The notes: generated by a model from the sequence alone, not told the origin. Positions 16,264 through 24,900 are shown, counted from the first letter of the stretch. The stretch: 64,000 nt of DNA from Clostridium cuniculi (GCF_004353185.1 NZ_SMUS01000011.1:53991-117990), one strand, 5' to 3'. Program-made: numbers and translations.

Positions 16264-17130
16264 ATGAATAATAATTTAATGATTTTTAACAATGAAGAAT
16301 TTGGTAATATAAGAATGATTGAAATTAATGGTAAGCCATATGCAGTAGGAACAGACGTTGCTGAAATGTTAGAATATGAAAGACCTAGCAAGGCTGTTTT
16401 AGATCATTGCAAAGGTGTCCTAAAATGGGACAGCTTAAAAGTGGGTGGGTATCCAGTAAAATTAATTCCACAAGGTGATATAATAAGATTGATAGTAAAA
16501 AGTAGAAAAGAAAATGCAGATAAACTTGAGTCATGGATATTTGATGATGTAATACCTAAAGTTTTAAAGACAGGAAGATTTGATTCTAAAGAAGAAAAAT
16601 TAAAATTAATAGAAGATGAAACAGAAAGAAATCTAAGATTAACAATACATCAATATGAAACTATAGTAAAAATGAATCCAACGGATGTATTATCAGGAAT
16701 GATGTTAAACAATAAACAAACAGAATTAAATACATATTTACAAAGCAGAGAAATAAAAAAATTAAAAGATGAAATAAGCGAAGCTAATGCAAGAATATCA
16801 AATATCTTTGTAATAGGAGATAGAAAACAATTTACAAATGAAGTCAATAGTGTAGCAAGAGCTACTGGTAAAGATCAGTCTGAAATATACACATTAACAT
16901 ACAAGCAATTAGAAGATGATTATGGAATTGATTTAAAAACTAGAGTCGAAAATAAGAAAAGAAAAATTCAAGATGATAGGTTAAATTCGGGGAAAAAGTT
17001 ATTAAGTCCTTCTACATTGAAACAAAAAGTTAATTGTTTGGTTATTGCTGATGAAGAACAGTTATGGAATGAACTAGGGAAGAGTTTATTTAAAGTAAAA
17101 GATATATTATTAAGGAATAAAGCATCATAA
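16264..17130 (+). CDS. Bro-N domain phage antirepressor-like protein
   Basis: 288 residues. Residues about 1-105 are a Bro-N (BRO/Ant) domain: NNEEFGNIRMIEINGKPYAVGTDVAEMLEYERPSKAV style start and LESWIFDDVIPKVLKTGRF end. A coiled-coil middle follows (about 115-185), then a C-terminal region (QFTNEVNSVARATGKDQ, YKQLEDDYGIDLKTR) like the second domain of several phage antirepressors. Such proteins counteract the lysogenic repressor. AAAGGAG site; the leader contains AGATTAATATAATAAA. Position after the peptide gene makes it a possible output of the module. Confidence 0.8.
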   Translation: MNNNLMIFNNEEFGNIRMIEINGKPYAVGTDVAEMLEYERPSKAVLDHCKGVLKWDSLKVGGYPVKLIPQGDIIRLIVKSRKENADKLESWIFDDVIPKVLKTGRFDSKEEKLKLIEDETERNLRLTIHQYETIVKMNPTDVLSGMMLNNKQTELNTYLQSREIKKLKDEISEANARISNIFVIGDRKQFTNEVNSVARATGKDQSEIYTLTYKQLEDDYGIDLKTRVENKKRKIQDDRLNSGKKLLSPSTLKQKVNCLVIADEEQLWNELGKSLFKVKDILLRNKAS

Positions 17131-17200
17131 TACATAAATATAAATAGTTTTGGGTGGCTCATCTATAAAACCACCTTATAATACAAATTAATAAAACTTG

Positions 17201-17229
17201 TTGACTGAATTTGAAAAGTATGGTAATAT
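17201..17229 (+). promoter_or_regulatory. Integrase promoter
   Basis: TTGACT, 17-base spacer, extended -10 TGGTAATAT, with ACAAATTAATAAAAC upstream. Confidence 0.75.
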
Positions 17230-17266
17230 GTAATTATAGAAATTAAGAAAAATGAGGGTAATCAAA

Positions 17267-18211
17267 ATGGAAATGATAATTAATAGATTTGAGAGAGAAT
17301 TATTAAGAGCCGAAACATCAGCGAATACTATAAAAGCATATAAAAGTGATTTAGCTAAATTTTATGATTACATAAAGATAAATTTAGGTGATGATATTGG
17401 ATTTGAAGAATCCTTATCTTTAATAGAGTATAGAGAGTTAGAAGACTTTGTATTCTATTTAGAAGATAAGAATTATTCAAGATCAACTATAAATAGAGTT
17501 ATTATGGCATTGAAAACATTCTTTAATTATTATTCAAAGTATAGCGGCAATAATCCATCCCAGGGATTAAAAGGCTATAAAAAAACAATGCCTAAACAGA
17601 AAAAAATATTAACAAAAGAAGAAGTAGAAAAAATATTAAATCAAACTCAAACAAAGAGATACGGTGAAAAAAATGTTGACTTTAATTCACAAAGAGATAG
17701 ATTTTTATTAGCATTGTTATCTACTACAGGGTTAAGAATAGAAGAAGCATTAAGTATTAAATTAAAAGACATTAATGATTTTAAAAATTATAAGATGATA
17801 AATATAAATATTCATAATGAAGATTCTACAAAATTAAATAAGAGAGTACCAATTGCAGGTAAAGTATTAGAGTATTATAAAAATTATATTAGTGAATATG
17901 AGAAAAAATTTGATTTAAAAGACGATAGTTATTTAAATGTTTCTGCTAGATCGGGAAAGAAATTAGAAACGAAGTCTAGTAACATAATGATAAAAAAATA
18001 TTGTGATGAGTTAGGAATTAAGGGCGTTACAAACCATTGTTTTAGGCATTATGCAAATATAGCTTTAATGGCAGTTGGTACGCCTGACTCTATAAGAAAC
18101 AAGATATTAGGATGGAGTTGCAAAGGTGACATGGGTACAACAGTATATTTTCATAGCACCGAAGAAATAGATAAAATAATGGTTGAATACTGCAGCAAAA
18201 TATTAGAGTAG
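17267..18211 (+). CDS. Tyrosine recombinase (XerC/D-like integrase)
   Basis: 314 residues. SAM-like N-terminal core-binding domain (SANTIKAYKSDLAKFYDYI, YSRSTINRVIMALKTFFNYY). The catalytic domain has the first Arg in TGLRIEEALSIKLKDI (about residue 157), HCFRHYANIAL (H-x-x-R, about 257-260) and a late Tyr in TTVYFHST. It would catalyse integration/excision or dimer resolution of the element. ATG 17267 follows GAGGG; an ATG at 17252 overlaps that site. It is convergent with the XRE repressor gene, and both stops lie in a shared hairpin. No att site could be identified from one window. Confidence 0.88.
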   Translation: MEMIINRFERELLRAETSANTIKAYKSDLAKFYDYIKINLGDDIGFEESLSLIEYRELEDFVFYLEDKNYSRSTINRVIMALKTFFNYYSKYSGNNPSQGLKGYKKTMPKQKKILTKEEVEKILNQTQTKRYGEKNVDFNSQRDRFLLALLSTTGLRIEEALSIKLKDINDFKNYKMININIHNEDSTKLNKRVPIAGKVLEYYKNYISEYEKKFDLKDDSYLNVSARSGKKLETKSSNIMIKKYCDELGIKGVTNHCFRHYANIALMAVGTPDSIRNKILGWSCKGDMGTTVYFHSTEEIDKIMVEYCSKILE

Positions 18212-18230
18212 GGTTTTCCTACTCTTCTAA
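18203..18230. terminator. Bidirectional terminator holding both stop codons
   Basis: AGAGTAGG/CCTACTCT perfect 8-bp stem. The integrase TAG is in the left arm and the repressor TAG (reverse strand) is in the right arm. Flanking A/T runs on both sides allow function in both directions. Confidence 0.75.
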
Positions 18231-18524
18231 TAGAAACATATGAGAACAGCCTTTATTAATGTGATTTCTACGGCAAGTCTTTCGTAACTCTTTCGTTGGC
18301 ATAATAACACAATTATTACAATTGTATTGAATTATTTCGCTAGGACAGGTTTTTAAGTTTTTACAAATTTCAATAAATCTGTCACGTTCATTAGAGCCAC
18401 GATAACGGAAATTATTATTTTCCAATCTACTTATGTAAGTTTGAGATACTTTAGATTTAATAGCTAGTTGATCTTGTGTGAGTTTATTTTTTATCCTATG
18501 TTCTTTTAAATTTAATTTTATCAT
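18219..18524 (-). CDS. XRE-family HTH transcriptional regulator
   Basis: 101 residues. A typical Cro/CI helix-turn-helix occupies residues 1-62 (LKEHRIKNKLTQDQLAIKSKVSQTYISRLENN). The tail is Cys-rich (NCNNCVIM, TCRRNHINKGC), which might bind metal or a cluster. ATG 18524 sits behind AAGGA; longer in-frame starts lack a site. It is probably the lysogeny or maintenance repressor. The palindrome AGACAAATGGTTGTCT about 165 bp upstream is its likely operator. Confidence 0.85.
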   Translation of the reverse strand: MIKLNLKEHRIKNKLTQDQLAIKSKVSQTYISRLENNNFRYRGSNERDRFIEICKNLKTCPSEIIQYNCNNCVIMPTKELRKTCRRNHINKGCSHMFLLEE

Positions 18525-18687
18525 TTGTATTCCTTTCTTAATATTTTTATTATATTTAATAATATTAAAAAATAGGAGAAAAAACAAAGCAATACAAATA
18601 CAAAAATGAAGGAATATGGCAAAAATAGACGATAATTATTACTATACGGAATAAAAATGTGAAAAAAATGTTATATAATGTTATTGT

Positions 18688-18716
18688 AGACAAATGGTTG
18701 TCTTATTTGATATAAT
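18688..18716 (+). promoter_or_regulatory. Palindromic operator overlapping a promoter
   Basis: AGACAA-ATGG-TTGTCT (18688-18703) is a perfect 6+6 palindrome. TATAAT follows at 18711-18716, and TAGACA inside the operator can serve as -35. It lies between the divergent XRE gene and the 18761 gene, as repressor operators do. Confidence 0.65.
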
Positions 18717-18760
18717 ACCAATAAGAAAAGAACACATGTTCTAGGAAGGGGGAATTTAGG

Positions 18761-18973
18761 ATGGGAGAAGAATTAAGTTTATTAGACTTAGAGGTAGTAT
18801 TAATAGAAAAGGAGATGTTAGATGTTGAGAGAAATGGAGAAAAAAAATTCGATGTTGATTCAGATGAATTATGGGAAGAAATACATAAAGAAAAAATTAT
18901 AAAAGCCGAGTTCTTTGGGGAAGATGTAATACATATAAAATTAAAAAGCAATGAATTAATATTATTGTTGTAG
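18761..18973 (+). CDS. Small acidic protein under the operator, 70 aa
   Basis: 70 residues, acidic (NGEKKFDVDSDELWEEIHKEKI), behind GGAAGGGGG. It is the first gene to the right of the palindromic operator, hence probably repressor-controlled like a cro-position or early gene. An AGCAC/GTGCT hairpin follows its stop. No family recognised. Confidence 0.6.
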   Translation: MGEELSLLDLEVVLIEKEMLDVERNGEKKFDVDSDELWEEIHKEKIIKAEFFGEDVIHIKLKSNELILLL

Positions 18974-19132
18974 AATAAGCACATTTAAGTGCTAATATAT
19001 AAGTGAAATTAACAAAATATAAACATAAAAACACTCCTTTTAGGATATAATACATATATAAAATAATAAAAAAGATTGATTAAACTGTTGTTTTTATATA
19101 TAATTATATTTATAGAAGGAGTGTTTGTTGTT

Positions 19133-20473
19133 ATGGAAAGCTTAGAAAAATTAAAAGAGAGAATATTAGAAACTGTAGAAGATAATATAAATAATAAGAA
19201 ACTACAAAAAGAGTTAAGAGAAGAGTTTATAAAGAAAAAATTACCTTCAACTATACCGAGTCAATTGTTTAGTGAATCTATAGATGAAGATCATTTAGAT
19301 AAAAATGTATTAATAGCTATAACAAAAGTATTTAAGAATGAGTTAGATTCTGAAAAATTTAAACTATCTAATTACTTTAGTGAAGGTGAAATATTTAGCT
19401 ACAACAATGAGATAGAAGTTAAAGAAAAAATAGATTATGTATTGTTTAAAGGAATCAGACAGATAGATAGCAAAAACTTTTTAGGTGTTATTGATGGGAA
19501 GCAAGCAGTAGAAATGAGAAAAAATTCATTATATTCCTATAATAAGTTATTTCAACGTGCACCTAAGGTGGTTAGAACATCTTCTGGAAGAACTATAAAG
19601 AAAATTGATGCAAATATAGAAAATATATTAGATATGGAAAAAGAGTTTTCAGAAGAAAGAATGACACCAACATCTATTCATTTTGCTATATTAGTTAATA
19701 ATACAGCAGGAATAAGTGAAAACTTTAAATTTAAAAAAATGTATGAAAATATAGGTGATATGTGGATTAAACCGAACTTTGATTTTGAATCAGAAACTTA
19801 TTTACCACTAATGTGTGTTGATGGGTGGCATAGATTAACAGCTATGTGCAATGCAGTTGAAAAAGCTGAAGCAGAAGGAAAAACAATAAAGGCTGAATTA
19901 GGATGTTTTGTTCATATTTTTGATAATGAGGCAGCTATTAGACACTTTATAGTTAGTACATTTAAACGCTGTACGACTAATCTAGATTATTTAAATGCAA
20001 TTACTCCTAATGATGATAATATATTTATAGATGAATTTATAAAAGAATGCAAATGGTTAAACGGACATACAGCATTAACTAAGCAGGAAATGAAATTAGA
20101 AAATAATTATACTGAAAAAAGAATATTAATAGATGCATTTAAGAAAACTAATATAGAGATGAATGATGATCTAAAGAACACAATAAGCCGAGAAAAAGTG
20201 GCAAAAGTAATTGATGAAACATTAGATTATGTATTAAAAGAATTATATGATAATAATTTAGAAAAAATGATTGATAGTATTTATTTGAATAGAAATATAT
20301 TTAAAATGTATATAAAGTTTGCAGCAGAAGTTAGAGATAAAAAATATGGAATGGATATTTACAACCTGATCCAGTATATAGAAAATAATTGCGAAAAAAT
20401 CACAAACACATTTAATGAAAAGTATATAGCAGATAGTAGTATAGATTTAATTCTGAGCGAGGTGATTAAATAA
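19133..20473 (+). CDS. ParB/DGQHR-like domain protein
   Basis: 446 residues. The central region carries VDGWHRLTAMCNAVEKA (about residues 229-245), the D-G-x-H-R motif shared by ParB/sulfiredoxin-like and DGQHR (DndB-like) proteins. Around it are an acidic N-terminal coiled coil and a helical C-terminal half. The family binds nucleotide or DNA; DndB is a regulator of DNA phosphorothioation. No dnd genes are in the window. ATG 19133 follows GAAGGAGTG; upstream in-frame codons encode an unlikely hydrophobic leader. Its stop overlaps the next start (TAATG), so the two products are probably partners. Confidence 0.55.
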   Translation: MESLEKLKERILETVEDNINNKKLQKELREEFIKKKLPSTIPSQLFSESIDEDHLDKNVLIAITKVFKNELDSEKFKLSNYFSEGEIFSYNNEIEVKEKIDYVLFKGIRQIDSKNFLGVIDGKQAVEMRKNSLYSYNKLFQRAPKVVRTSSGRTIKKIDANIENILDMEKEFSEERMTPTSIHFAILVNNTAGISENFKFKKMYENIGDMWIKPNFDFESETYLPLMCVDGWHRLTAMCNAVEKAEAEGKTIKAELGCFVHIFDNEAAIRHFIVSTFKRCTTNLDYLNAITPNDDNIFIDEFIKECKWLNGHTALTKQEMKLENNYTEKRILIDAFKKTNIEMNDDLKNTISREKVAKVIDETLDYVLKELYDNNLEKMIDSIYLNRNIFKMYIKFAAEVRDKKYGMDIYNLIQYIENNCEKITNTFNEKYIADSSIDLILSEVIK

Positions 20474-21615
20474 TGAAAACTTTTGAAGAATTAATAAAAA
20501 ATGAAAGAGTTAAATTGGAAAATAAAAATTTAAAATTTGATGAGTACGAGAACAATAAGATAAACTGGTTAAACGATGATGAGAATAACGGATATATAGC
20601 AGAAAAAACAAAGATAACTTATTATAGATTGTTAGATGTGCATGTGCATAGTTCAGAAATAGCTAATAATAAAGATTTAAGAAAATTTACAAGTGTAGAA
20701 ATAGAGAGCCTGGTTAAAGGGGCAATAACTAATAGTAGTACAACTAAACGTGCTATATTTGCAGCTATAAATAATTATATGATATATAACGTTGAAAGAG
20801 GATTTATAAGCTACAATCCGTGTGACTCAATACCAACAACTGATTTATTTGAAGTAAATAATAAAGCATTAAAAGAACAATACATGCCGTTAGATGAATT
20901 CTATGCATATGTAGATGGATTATCTGCTGATAATGTTGAAAAAATGGTATATGTATTAATTAGATATGGTGTACCAGTAAGCGATGTGCCTAATGTTAGA
21001 TGGGAAGATTTAAATGAGGAAGAAATGATATTAACTACAACTGTTAAGAAAAAAGTAGTTTCATTACCTATAGATAAAGAATTTATAAGAAGAGTAAAGT
21101 TGTGTAAGGCATGTTCAGACTATGAAGATGGCGACTATATGATAAAAACAATGAGCGGAACTCCTTCTTCTGTAAGTAGAATATATGGAATAATAGACAG
21201 AGTTAGCAAAGCTAGTGAAGTTGCAAGACCAGACATGGGGATGTTATTTAAAAATAGAAGATATGATTTAGTATTAGAAATGTATAAAACTGAAGGACAA
21301 ATAGAATTAAGTGATTTAAAAGAAATATTAGACATATTAGGTTTATCAAGTGGAAACTCTAGTTTGACTACATTTAGAAAAGAATTAGAAAATATCTTTG
21401 GCTTAGAAGTTAAAACAAAAAATAAAAGACCTATTGATGTTATAGATATTAATACAGGTGAAATAATAAAGACTTATGAATCCATTAAAGATGTAGTAGA
21501 AGATAGTAAAGCAGCATTTGGATTCTATATAGATAAGAGTGTTGTTGGGAAAACATGCAAAGGCGAAAGAGAAGGCATGAGAGGATTAACATTTAGATAT
21601 TCAGAGCAGGGATAA
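20473..21615 (+). CDS. Recombinase-fold protein lacking catalytic residues, with NUMOD1-like tail
   Basis: 380 residues. The layout is that of a tyrosine recombinase: a core-binding domain (YYRLLDVHVHSSEI, TKRAIFAAINNYMIYNVERG), then a catalytic-like domain. The usual TGLR position reads YGVPVSDVPNVRWEDL without the Arg, the HxLRH position reads NRRYDLVLEMYKTEG, and no final Tyr is evident. Residues about 318-376 (IDVIDINTGEIIKTYESIKDV through MRGLTFRY) resemble NUMOD1, a DNA-binding module of homing endonucleases. It is probably a DNA-binding protein rather than a recombinase, working with the overlapping ParB-like protein. A terminator follows. Confidence 0.6.
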   Translation: MKTFEELIKNERVKLENKNLKFDEYENNKINWLNDDENNGYIAEKTKITYYRLLDVHVHSSEIANNKDLRKFTSVEIESLVKGAITNSSTTKRAIFAAINNYMIYNVERGFISYNPCDSIPTTDLFEVNNKALKEQYMPLDEFYAYVDGLSADNVEKMVYVLIRYGVPVSDVPNVRWEDLNEEEMILTTTVKKKVVSLPIDKEFIRRVKLCKACSDYEDGDYMIKTMSGTPSSVSRIYGIIDRVSKASEVARPDMGMLFKNRRYDLVLEMYKTEGQIELSDLKEILDILGLSSGNSSLTTFRKELENIFGLEVKTKNKRPIDVIDINTGEIIKTYESIKDVVEDSKAAFGFYIDKSVVGKTCKGEREGMRGLTFRYSEQG

Positions 21616-21632
21616 AAACCTGTTCTTTTTAT
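21603..21632 (+). terminator. Terminator
   Basis: AGAGCAGG/CCTGTTCT stem with one wobble, A-rich loop, T-run. It overlaps the end of the recombinase-fold gene. Confidence 0.75.
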
Positions 21633-21670
21633 TATTTAAATATAAATTAATAAAATTATAGAGAAAAGTA

Positions 21671-21702
21671 TTTACTTTTATATTTAACTATGATATTATA
21701 AT
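21671..21702 (+). promoter_or_regulatory. Probable promoter of the first small-gene array
   Basis: TTTACT and TATAAT with a long (20-base) spacing, ATATAAATTAATAAAATTA upstream. Weaker fit than the others. Confidence 0.5.
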
Positions 21703-21753
21703 TACATAAGATAAATATAAATGAAATTTGAATTTTAAGAGGAGTGGATGAGA

Positions 21754-21963
21754 ATGAGATTAAAAGAAATATTATCTTTAGAAACCAGTTACGGCCAAGA
21801 ATTTATTATAACCTATGGAGATAAACAAGGAGATGTTTTTGAAATAGCTAATAAGAAAGGTAGTAAAGATACAACACAAGAGTATTTAAATTGGGAAGTG
21901 GTAAAAATACATGCAACTACATATGAAGGAAAAATAGTATTAAGGGTTGCTGAGCCTAAATAA
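21754..21963 (+). CDS. Small protein, 69 aa
   Basis: 69 residues, beta-rich (EFIITYGDKQGDVFEIANKK). ATG 21754 is 9 bases after GAGGAG; ATG 21748 is too close. First gene after the 21.7 kb promoter. No family recognised. Confidence 0.55.
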   Translation: MRLKEILSLETSYGQEFIITYGDKQGDVFEIANKKGSKDTTQEYLNWEVVKIHATTYEGKIVLRVAEPK

Positions 21964-22004
21964 TATAAAAAGTTAATTTTAAAACAATAGGAGGAAGATA
22001 AAAT

Positions 22005-22341
22005 ATGCAATACAATTTTAAAGTAAGCCTAACAAAAGAATTATATAAAATATTTTTATCAGATGAATCAGATTTTGATGAAGAATACTTTGATACTCTG
22101 CAAATTAAATATAACGAGTTTAGAATAAAGTATAATGATAGTCCAAATATAGGTAATGCAATAGATGTATTAAATACAATAGAAGGTGCTAATGACCATT
22201 TTCAAATACTTTTATTGGGTATAAATGAAAGTGAAGATATTATGTTGGTATTATGTAGGTGAAGATTATGGAGATAATGATCCAGAAAGAGATCAAGCAT
22301 TAAAGGATTTTGATAAGATATTAAAGTTTAAGATTGTTTAA
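22005..22341 (+). pseudogene. Small gene with a single-base frameshift
   Basis: The ORF from 22005 stops at 22260 after ESEDIMLVLCR. In the next frame a natural continuation (WYYVGEDYGDNDPERDQ to 22341) follows at once. Removing one T from ATGTTGG at about 22243 restores a 111-residue acidic protein. It may be a sequencing indel or a real mutation. AGGAGG site upstream. Family unknown. Confidence 0.6.
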
Positions 22342-22353
22342 GAGGTAGAGAAA

Positions 22354-22569
22354 ATGGGAATGTCTAAAAGAGGAGAAGAGATAATTAAAACATGTATAGA
22401 AATTGAATCTAAGTGTAGTCGATATGAAGTAGATGAGGCACATTGGAAACTTATAGACTTAGTTGAGTTGTTAGCAAAAAATAGTAGATATAAAATTGAT
22501 GTATCTCAAATGATAGAAACTTATACAGAAGTTATGGAAGATTTTAAATTGAAAGGTATAAATAGTTAG
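22354..22569 (+). CDS. Small helical protein, 71 aa
   Basis: 71 residues, helical and acidic (EIIKTCIEIESKCSRYEVDEAHWKLIDLVELL), behind AGAGGTAGAG. Spacing to the frameshifted gene is 12 bases. No family recognised. Confidence 0.55.
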   Translation: MGMSKRGEEIIKTCIEIESKCSRYEVDEAHWKLIDLVELLAKNSRYKIDVSQMIETYTEVMEDFKLKGINS

Positions 22570-22645
22570 TTTGAAAATACAAGATGGAGTGAACAATTCA
22601 AATATATTGTTATTAAAAAGATTATTTTAAAAGGAGTAATTTGAG

Positions 22646-23299
22646 ATGGAAAATAAAATTAAAGAATTAGAAAACAAGATAGCGTTAGAAAAGGAGAAAT
22701 GTGTAAAATATATAAAGAAAGCAGAAGAAATAAAAGTTAGATGTACAGATTTAATTATTGAAGAAATTAAAAATAAAATAAAAAATGGAATAGAAAATTA
22801 TGTAAAAACAGATGTGGAGAATACAAATAAATTGGGATTAGAGAAGTTATCGATATTGAAAAGACAAATGAATGAATGTATTGCAAATGTCGATAACTTA
22901 AAAAATAGTATTCTAGAGAGAAATATTGACATATGGAAAGTATCACAAGAGTTCATAGAAACAGTAGATTTTAAAGATGGTGATAATTTTGGAAAGGCAT
23001 ATAACAATAAACGAGAAATAAATAGCAATATAGAAAGCTTAGTAAGAGATGAATATTCAAAAATAGGTGAACTACTATACAGCTTCAACTATATAGATAA
23101 GAGTTTATCTTCAGATTGGGAATTAAAAAACGGATCTTATGTATATAAGTATGGGATTATAATGTTTGGAGAAGTAAGTTCGTCTATAAAAGAATATGAG
23201 GATATATTTGAAAAATATTTTAAAGCTAATGAGCGTATTGAAAAATATGATAAAGAACTGAAAGAAACAAATGCGTTGTTATTATGGAGTAAAGCTTAG
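22646..23299 (+). CDS. Coiled-coil protein, 217 aa
   Basis: 217 residues, almost all heptad-like helix: a long N-terminal coiled coil (residues 1-60), a second at 70-100 and a third at 185-210. There is no signal peptide. AAAGGAG site. It could be a structural or chaperone-like accessory protein; nothing more can be read. Confidence 0.6.
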   Translation: MENKIKELENKIALEKEKCVKYIKKAEEIKVRCTDLIIEEIKNKIKNGIENYVKTDVENTNKLGLEKLSILKRQMNECIANVDNLKNSILERNIDIWKVSQEFIETVDFKDGDNFGKAYNNKREINSNIESLVRDEYSKIGELLYSFNYIDKSLSSDWELKNGSYVYKYGIIMFGEVSSSIKEYEDIFEKYFKANERIEKYDKELKETNALLLWSKA

Positions 23300-23401
23300 T
23301 AAAAATTTATAAAATATAAGAAAGTAATTTATATGCTTTATTAATATTTTTAATGAGGCATATAAATAAAATTATGAATTTAGAGGAATATAGGAGGGTT
23401 T

Positions 23402-23836
23402 ATGTTTACTATAGAAGAGATAAAGGATAAAAATAAAGAATTTGATTTTACCAATTATGAAATTACTGATATATTTAAATGTAGATTTGAAAATGATTGC
23501 TTAATAAGTAAAAGCGGCATACATCATATTATATGGATTAATCTTGAAGGGGAAATAATATTTAAAAGTCTTGAATTATCGAAACTGATACTAAAAACAC
23601 ATAAAGTTATAGATAAATTAGAAAAAGAAATTATAAACATGAAATGTAAACCGATAAATAGAAATATGAGTGATATTGAAATACACAAAGAATGGGATAA
23701 GAAGGTAAAAGTAATAAAGCAAAAAGAAAAAGGTATGGATAGACTTATACGAAAAATTGATAAATTATACAATGACTTTTTTAATCCATGTAAAATAGGC
23801 TGTGAATTAAGAAGACAATACTTTAATATAAATTAA
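23402..23836 (+). CDS. Hypothetical protein, 144 aa
   Basis: 144 residues. The N-terminal half is alpha/beta with SKSGIHHIIWINLEGEIIFKS; the C-terminal half is a basic coiled coil ending in Cys-containing NPCKIGCELRRQY. AGGAGGG site. No family recognised. Confidence 0.6.
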   Translation: MFTIEEIKDKNKEFDFTNYEITDIFKCRFENDCLISKSGIHHIIWINLEGEIIFKSLELSKLILKTHKVIDKLEKEIINMKCKPINRNMSDIEIHKEWDKKVKVIKQKEKGMDRLIRKIDKLYNDFFNPCKIGCELRRQYFNIN

Positions 23837-23858
23837 AAGATTTATTGGAGTTGGTAAG

Positions 23859-24002
23859 ATGGAAGAAGATTTAGAAGAAGACTTTATGACTAGATTAAAT
23901 AAGATAGAAGTTCCAGAAGATCTTATAGATAAAGGAACATGTAAGGAATATAAATTTTATAATGATATATTAAACTTATTAAATGAAGAAAGAAGGAATT
24001 AA
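23859..24002 (+). CDS. Small acidic protein, 47 aa
   Basis: 47 residues, acidic helix (MEEDLEEDFMTRLNKIE). GGAGTTGG site, and its stop is directly followed by the next ATG. Unrecognised. Confidence 0.5.
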   Translation: MEEDLEEDFMTRLNKIEVPEDLIDKGTCKEYKFYNDILNLLNEERRN

Positions 24003-24003
24003 A

Positions 24004-24309
24004 ATGTGGGGAAAGTTTTGCGATATTTATTCACCAAATGCAGAAAAAGATAGAGAGTTAAGATTATTATGTGAGTTGCAAGGTAAGAATTACGATAAGA
24101 TTTGGCATGACATAGCACGTAAAAAGAAGACTGAAAAAGTAGCGGAAGAAAAGATAGAGAAATTAATGGAGTTATTTGAAGAGCTTTATGAAGCAGGAGT
24201 TAGTTTTAATAGGATTCATGAAGTAGGTGTAAATATAGATGGTGTTGAAATTGGGCGTTTAGTAGATTATTTTGGGCAAGATAAACCAGTATATTTAAAA
24301 AGATTTTAA
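24004..24309 (+). CDS. Small helical protein, 101 aa
   Basis: 101 residues starting MWGKFCDIY, helical with basic (ARKKKTEKVAEEK) and acidic parts. ATG 24004 follows GAAGGAATT, and an ATG at 23983 lies within the previous gene. Unrecognised. Confidence 0.55.
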   Translation: MWGKFCDIYSPNAEKDRELRLLCELQGKNYDKIWHDIARKKKTEKVAEEKIEKLMELFEELYEAGVSFNRIHEVGVNIDGVEIGRLVDYFGQDKPVYLKRF

Positions 24310-24320
24310 GGAATGATTAT

Positions 24321-24479
24321 ATGCTTACAAATAAAACAATTGAATTAATAAGAAAGTCATTAGAATTATCAATAACTAATGCACAATTAGAAGATACGAA
24401 AAAAGAATACAGATTAGCTTTGAGAGAATTTAATGAATATATTTGTGCTTTAGAAGATGAAAGAGAGTGTGATTTGTAA
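24321..24479 (+). CDS. Small coiled-coil protein, 52 aa
   Basis: 52 residues of charged helix (NAQLEDTKKEYRLALREFNEY). AAGGAATG site. The stop overlaps the next start by one base (TAATG), so the two are translationally coupled. Confidence 0.5.
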   Translation: MLTNKTIELIRKSLELSITNAQLEDTKKEYRLALREFNEYICALEDERECDL

Positions 24480-24862
24480 TGTGTATGGAAATAATGCCAT
24501 ATGATAAAGAGAATGGGCAAATAGACTATCAATATATGGCTAGAAGTATTGAAAGAAATGAATTAGAAATAGGATATATAGTAATCGAAAAACCTTGGTA
24601 TTCTCCAGAAGAGATGTGGAAATATTATATAGTAAAAAATGAATATGGAGGTGGAGGATTCTGTGGTGGTGCTACTGATCTAGGGTTGAAGAAAATTTTA
24701 GTAGATAGAGACACTGTGGAAGTATATAATCAAATAGCAAGAATCAAATACAATAAAGAAAAAGGAATATCAACAAAGTTAATTACTGGTGGAATATTAA
24801 ATGGGCAAGAAGTTGCCTTTATAGATATTGATGATGAAATTCCATATGAATTGTGGAGCTAA
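24479..24862 (+). CDS. Hypothetical protein, 127 aa
   Basis: 127 residues with a glycine-rich turn (NEYGGGGFCGGATDLG) and an acidic end. No ribosome site of its own is convincing, fitting coupling to the upstream gene. Unrecognised. Confidence 0.5.
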   Translation: MCMEIMPYDKENGQIDYQYMARSIERNELEIGYIVIEKPWYSPEEMWKYYIVKNEYGGGGFCGGATDLGLKKILVDRDTVEVYNQIARIKYNKEKGISTKLITGGILNGQEVAFIDIDDEIPYELWS

Positions 24863-24900
24863 TAAAATAACTATTTTATAATATAAATTAACAAAAATGA

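Noticed and set aside
19030..19124. Sequestration of the 19133 ribosome site by pairing ACACTCCTT with AAGGAGTGT
   Set aside because: The upstream arm lies before the best -10 (near 19043), so it would probably not be in the same transcript.
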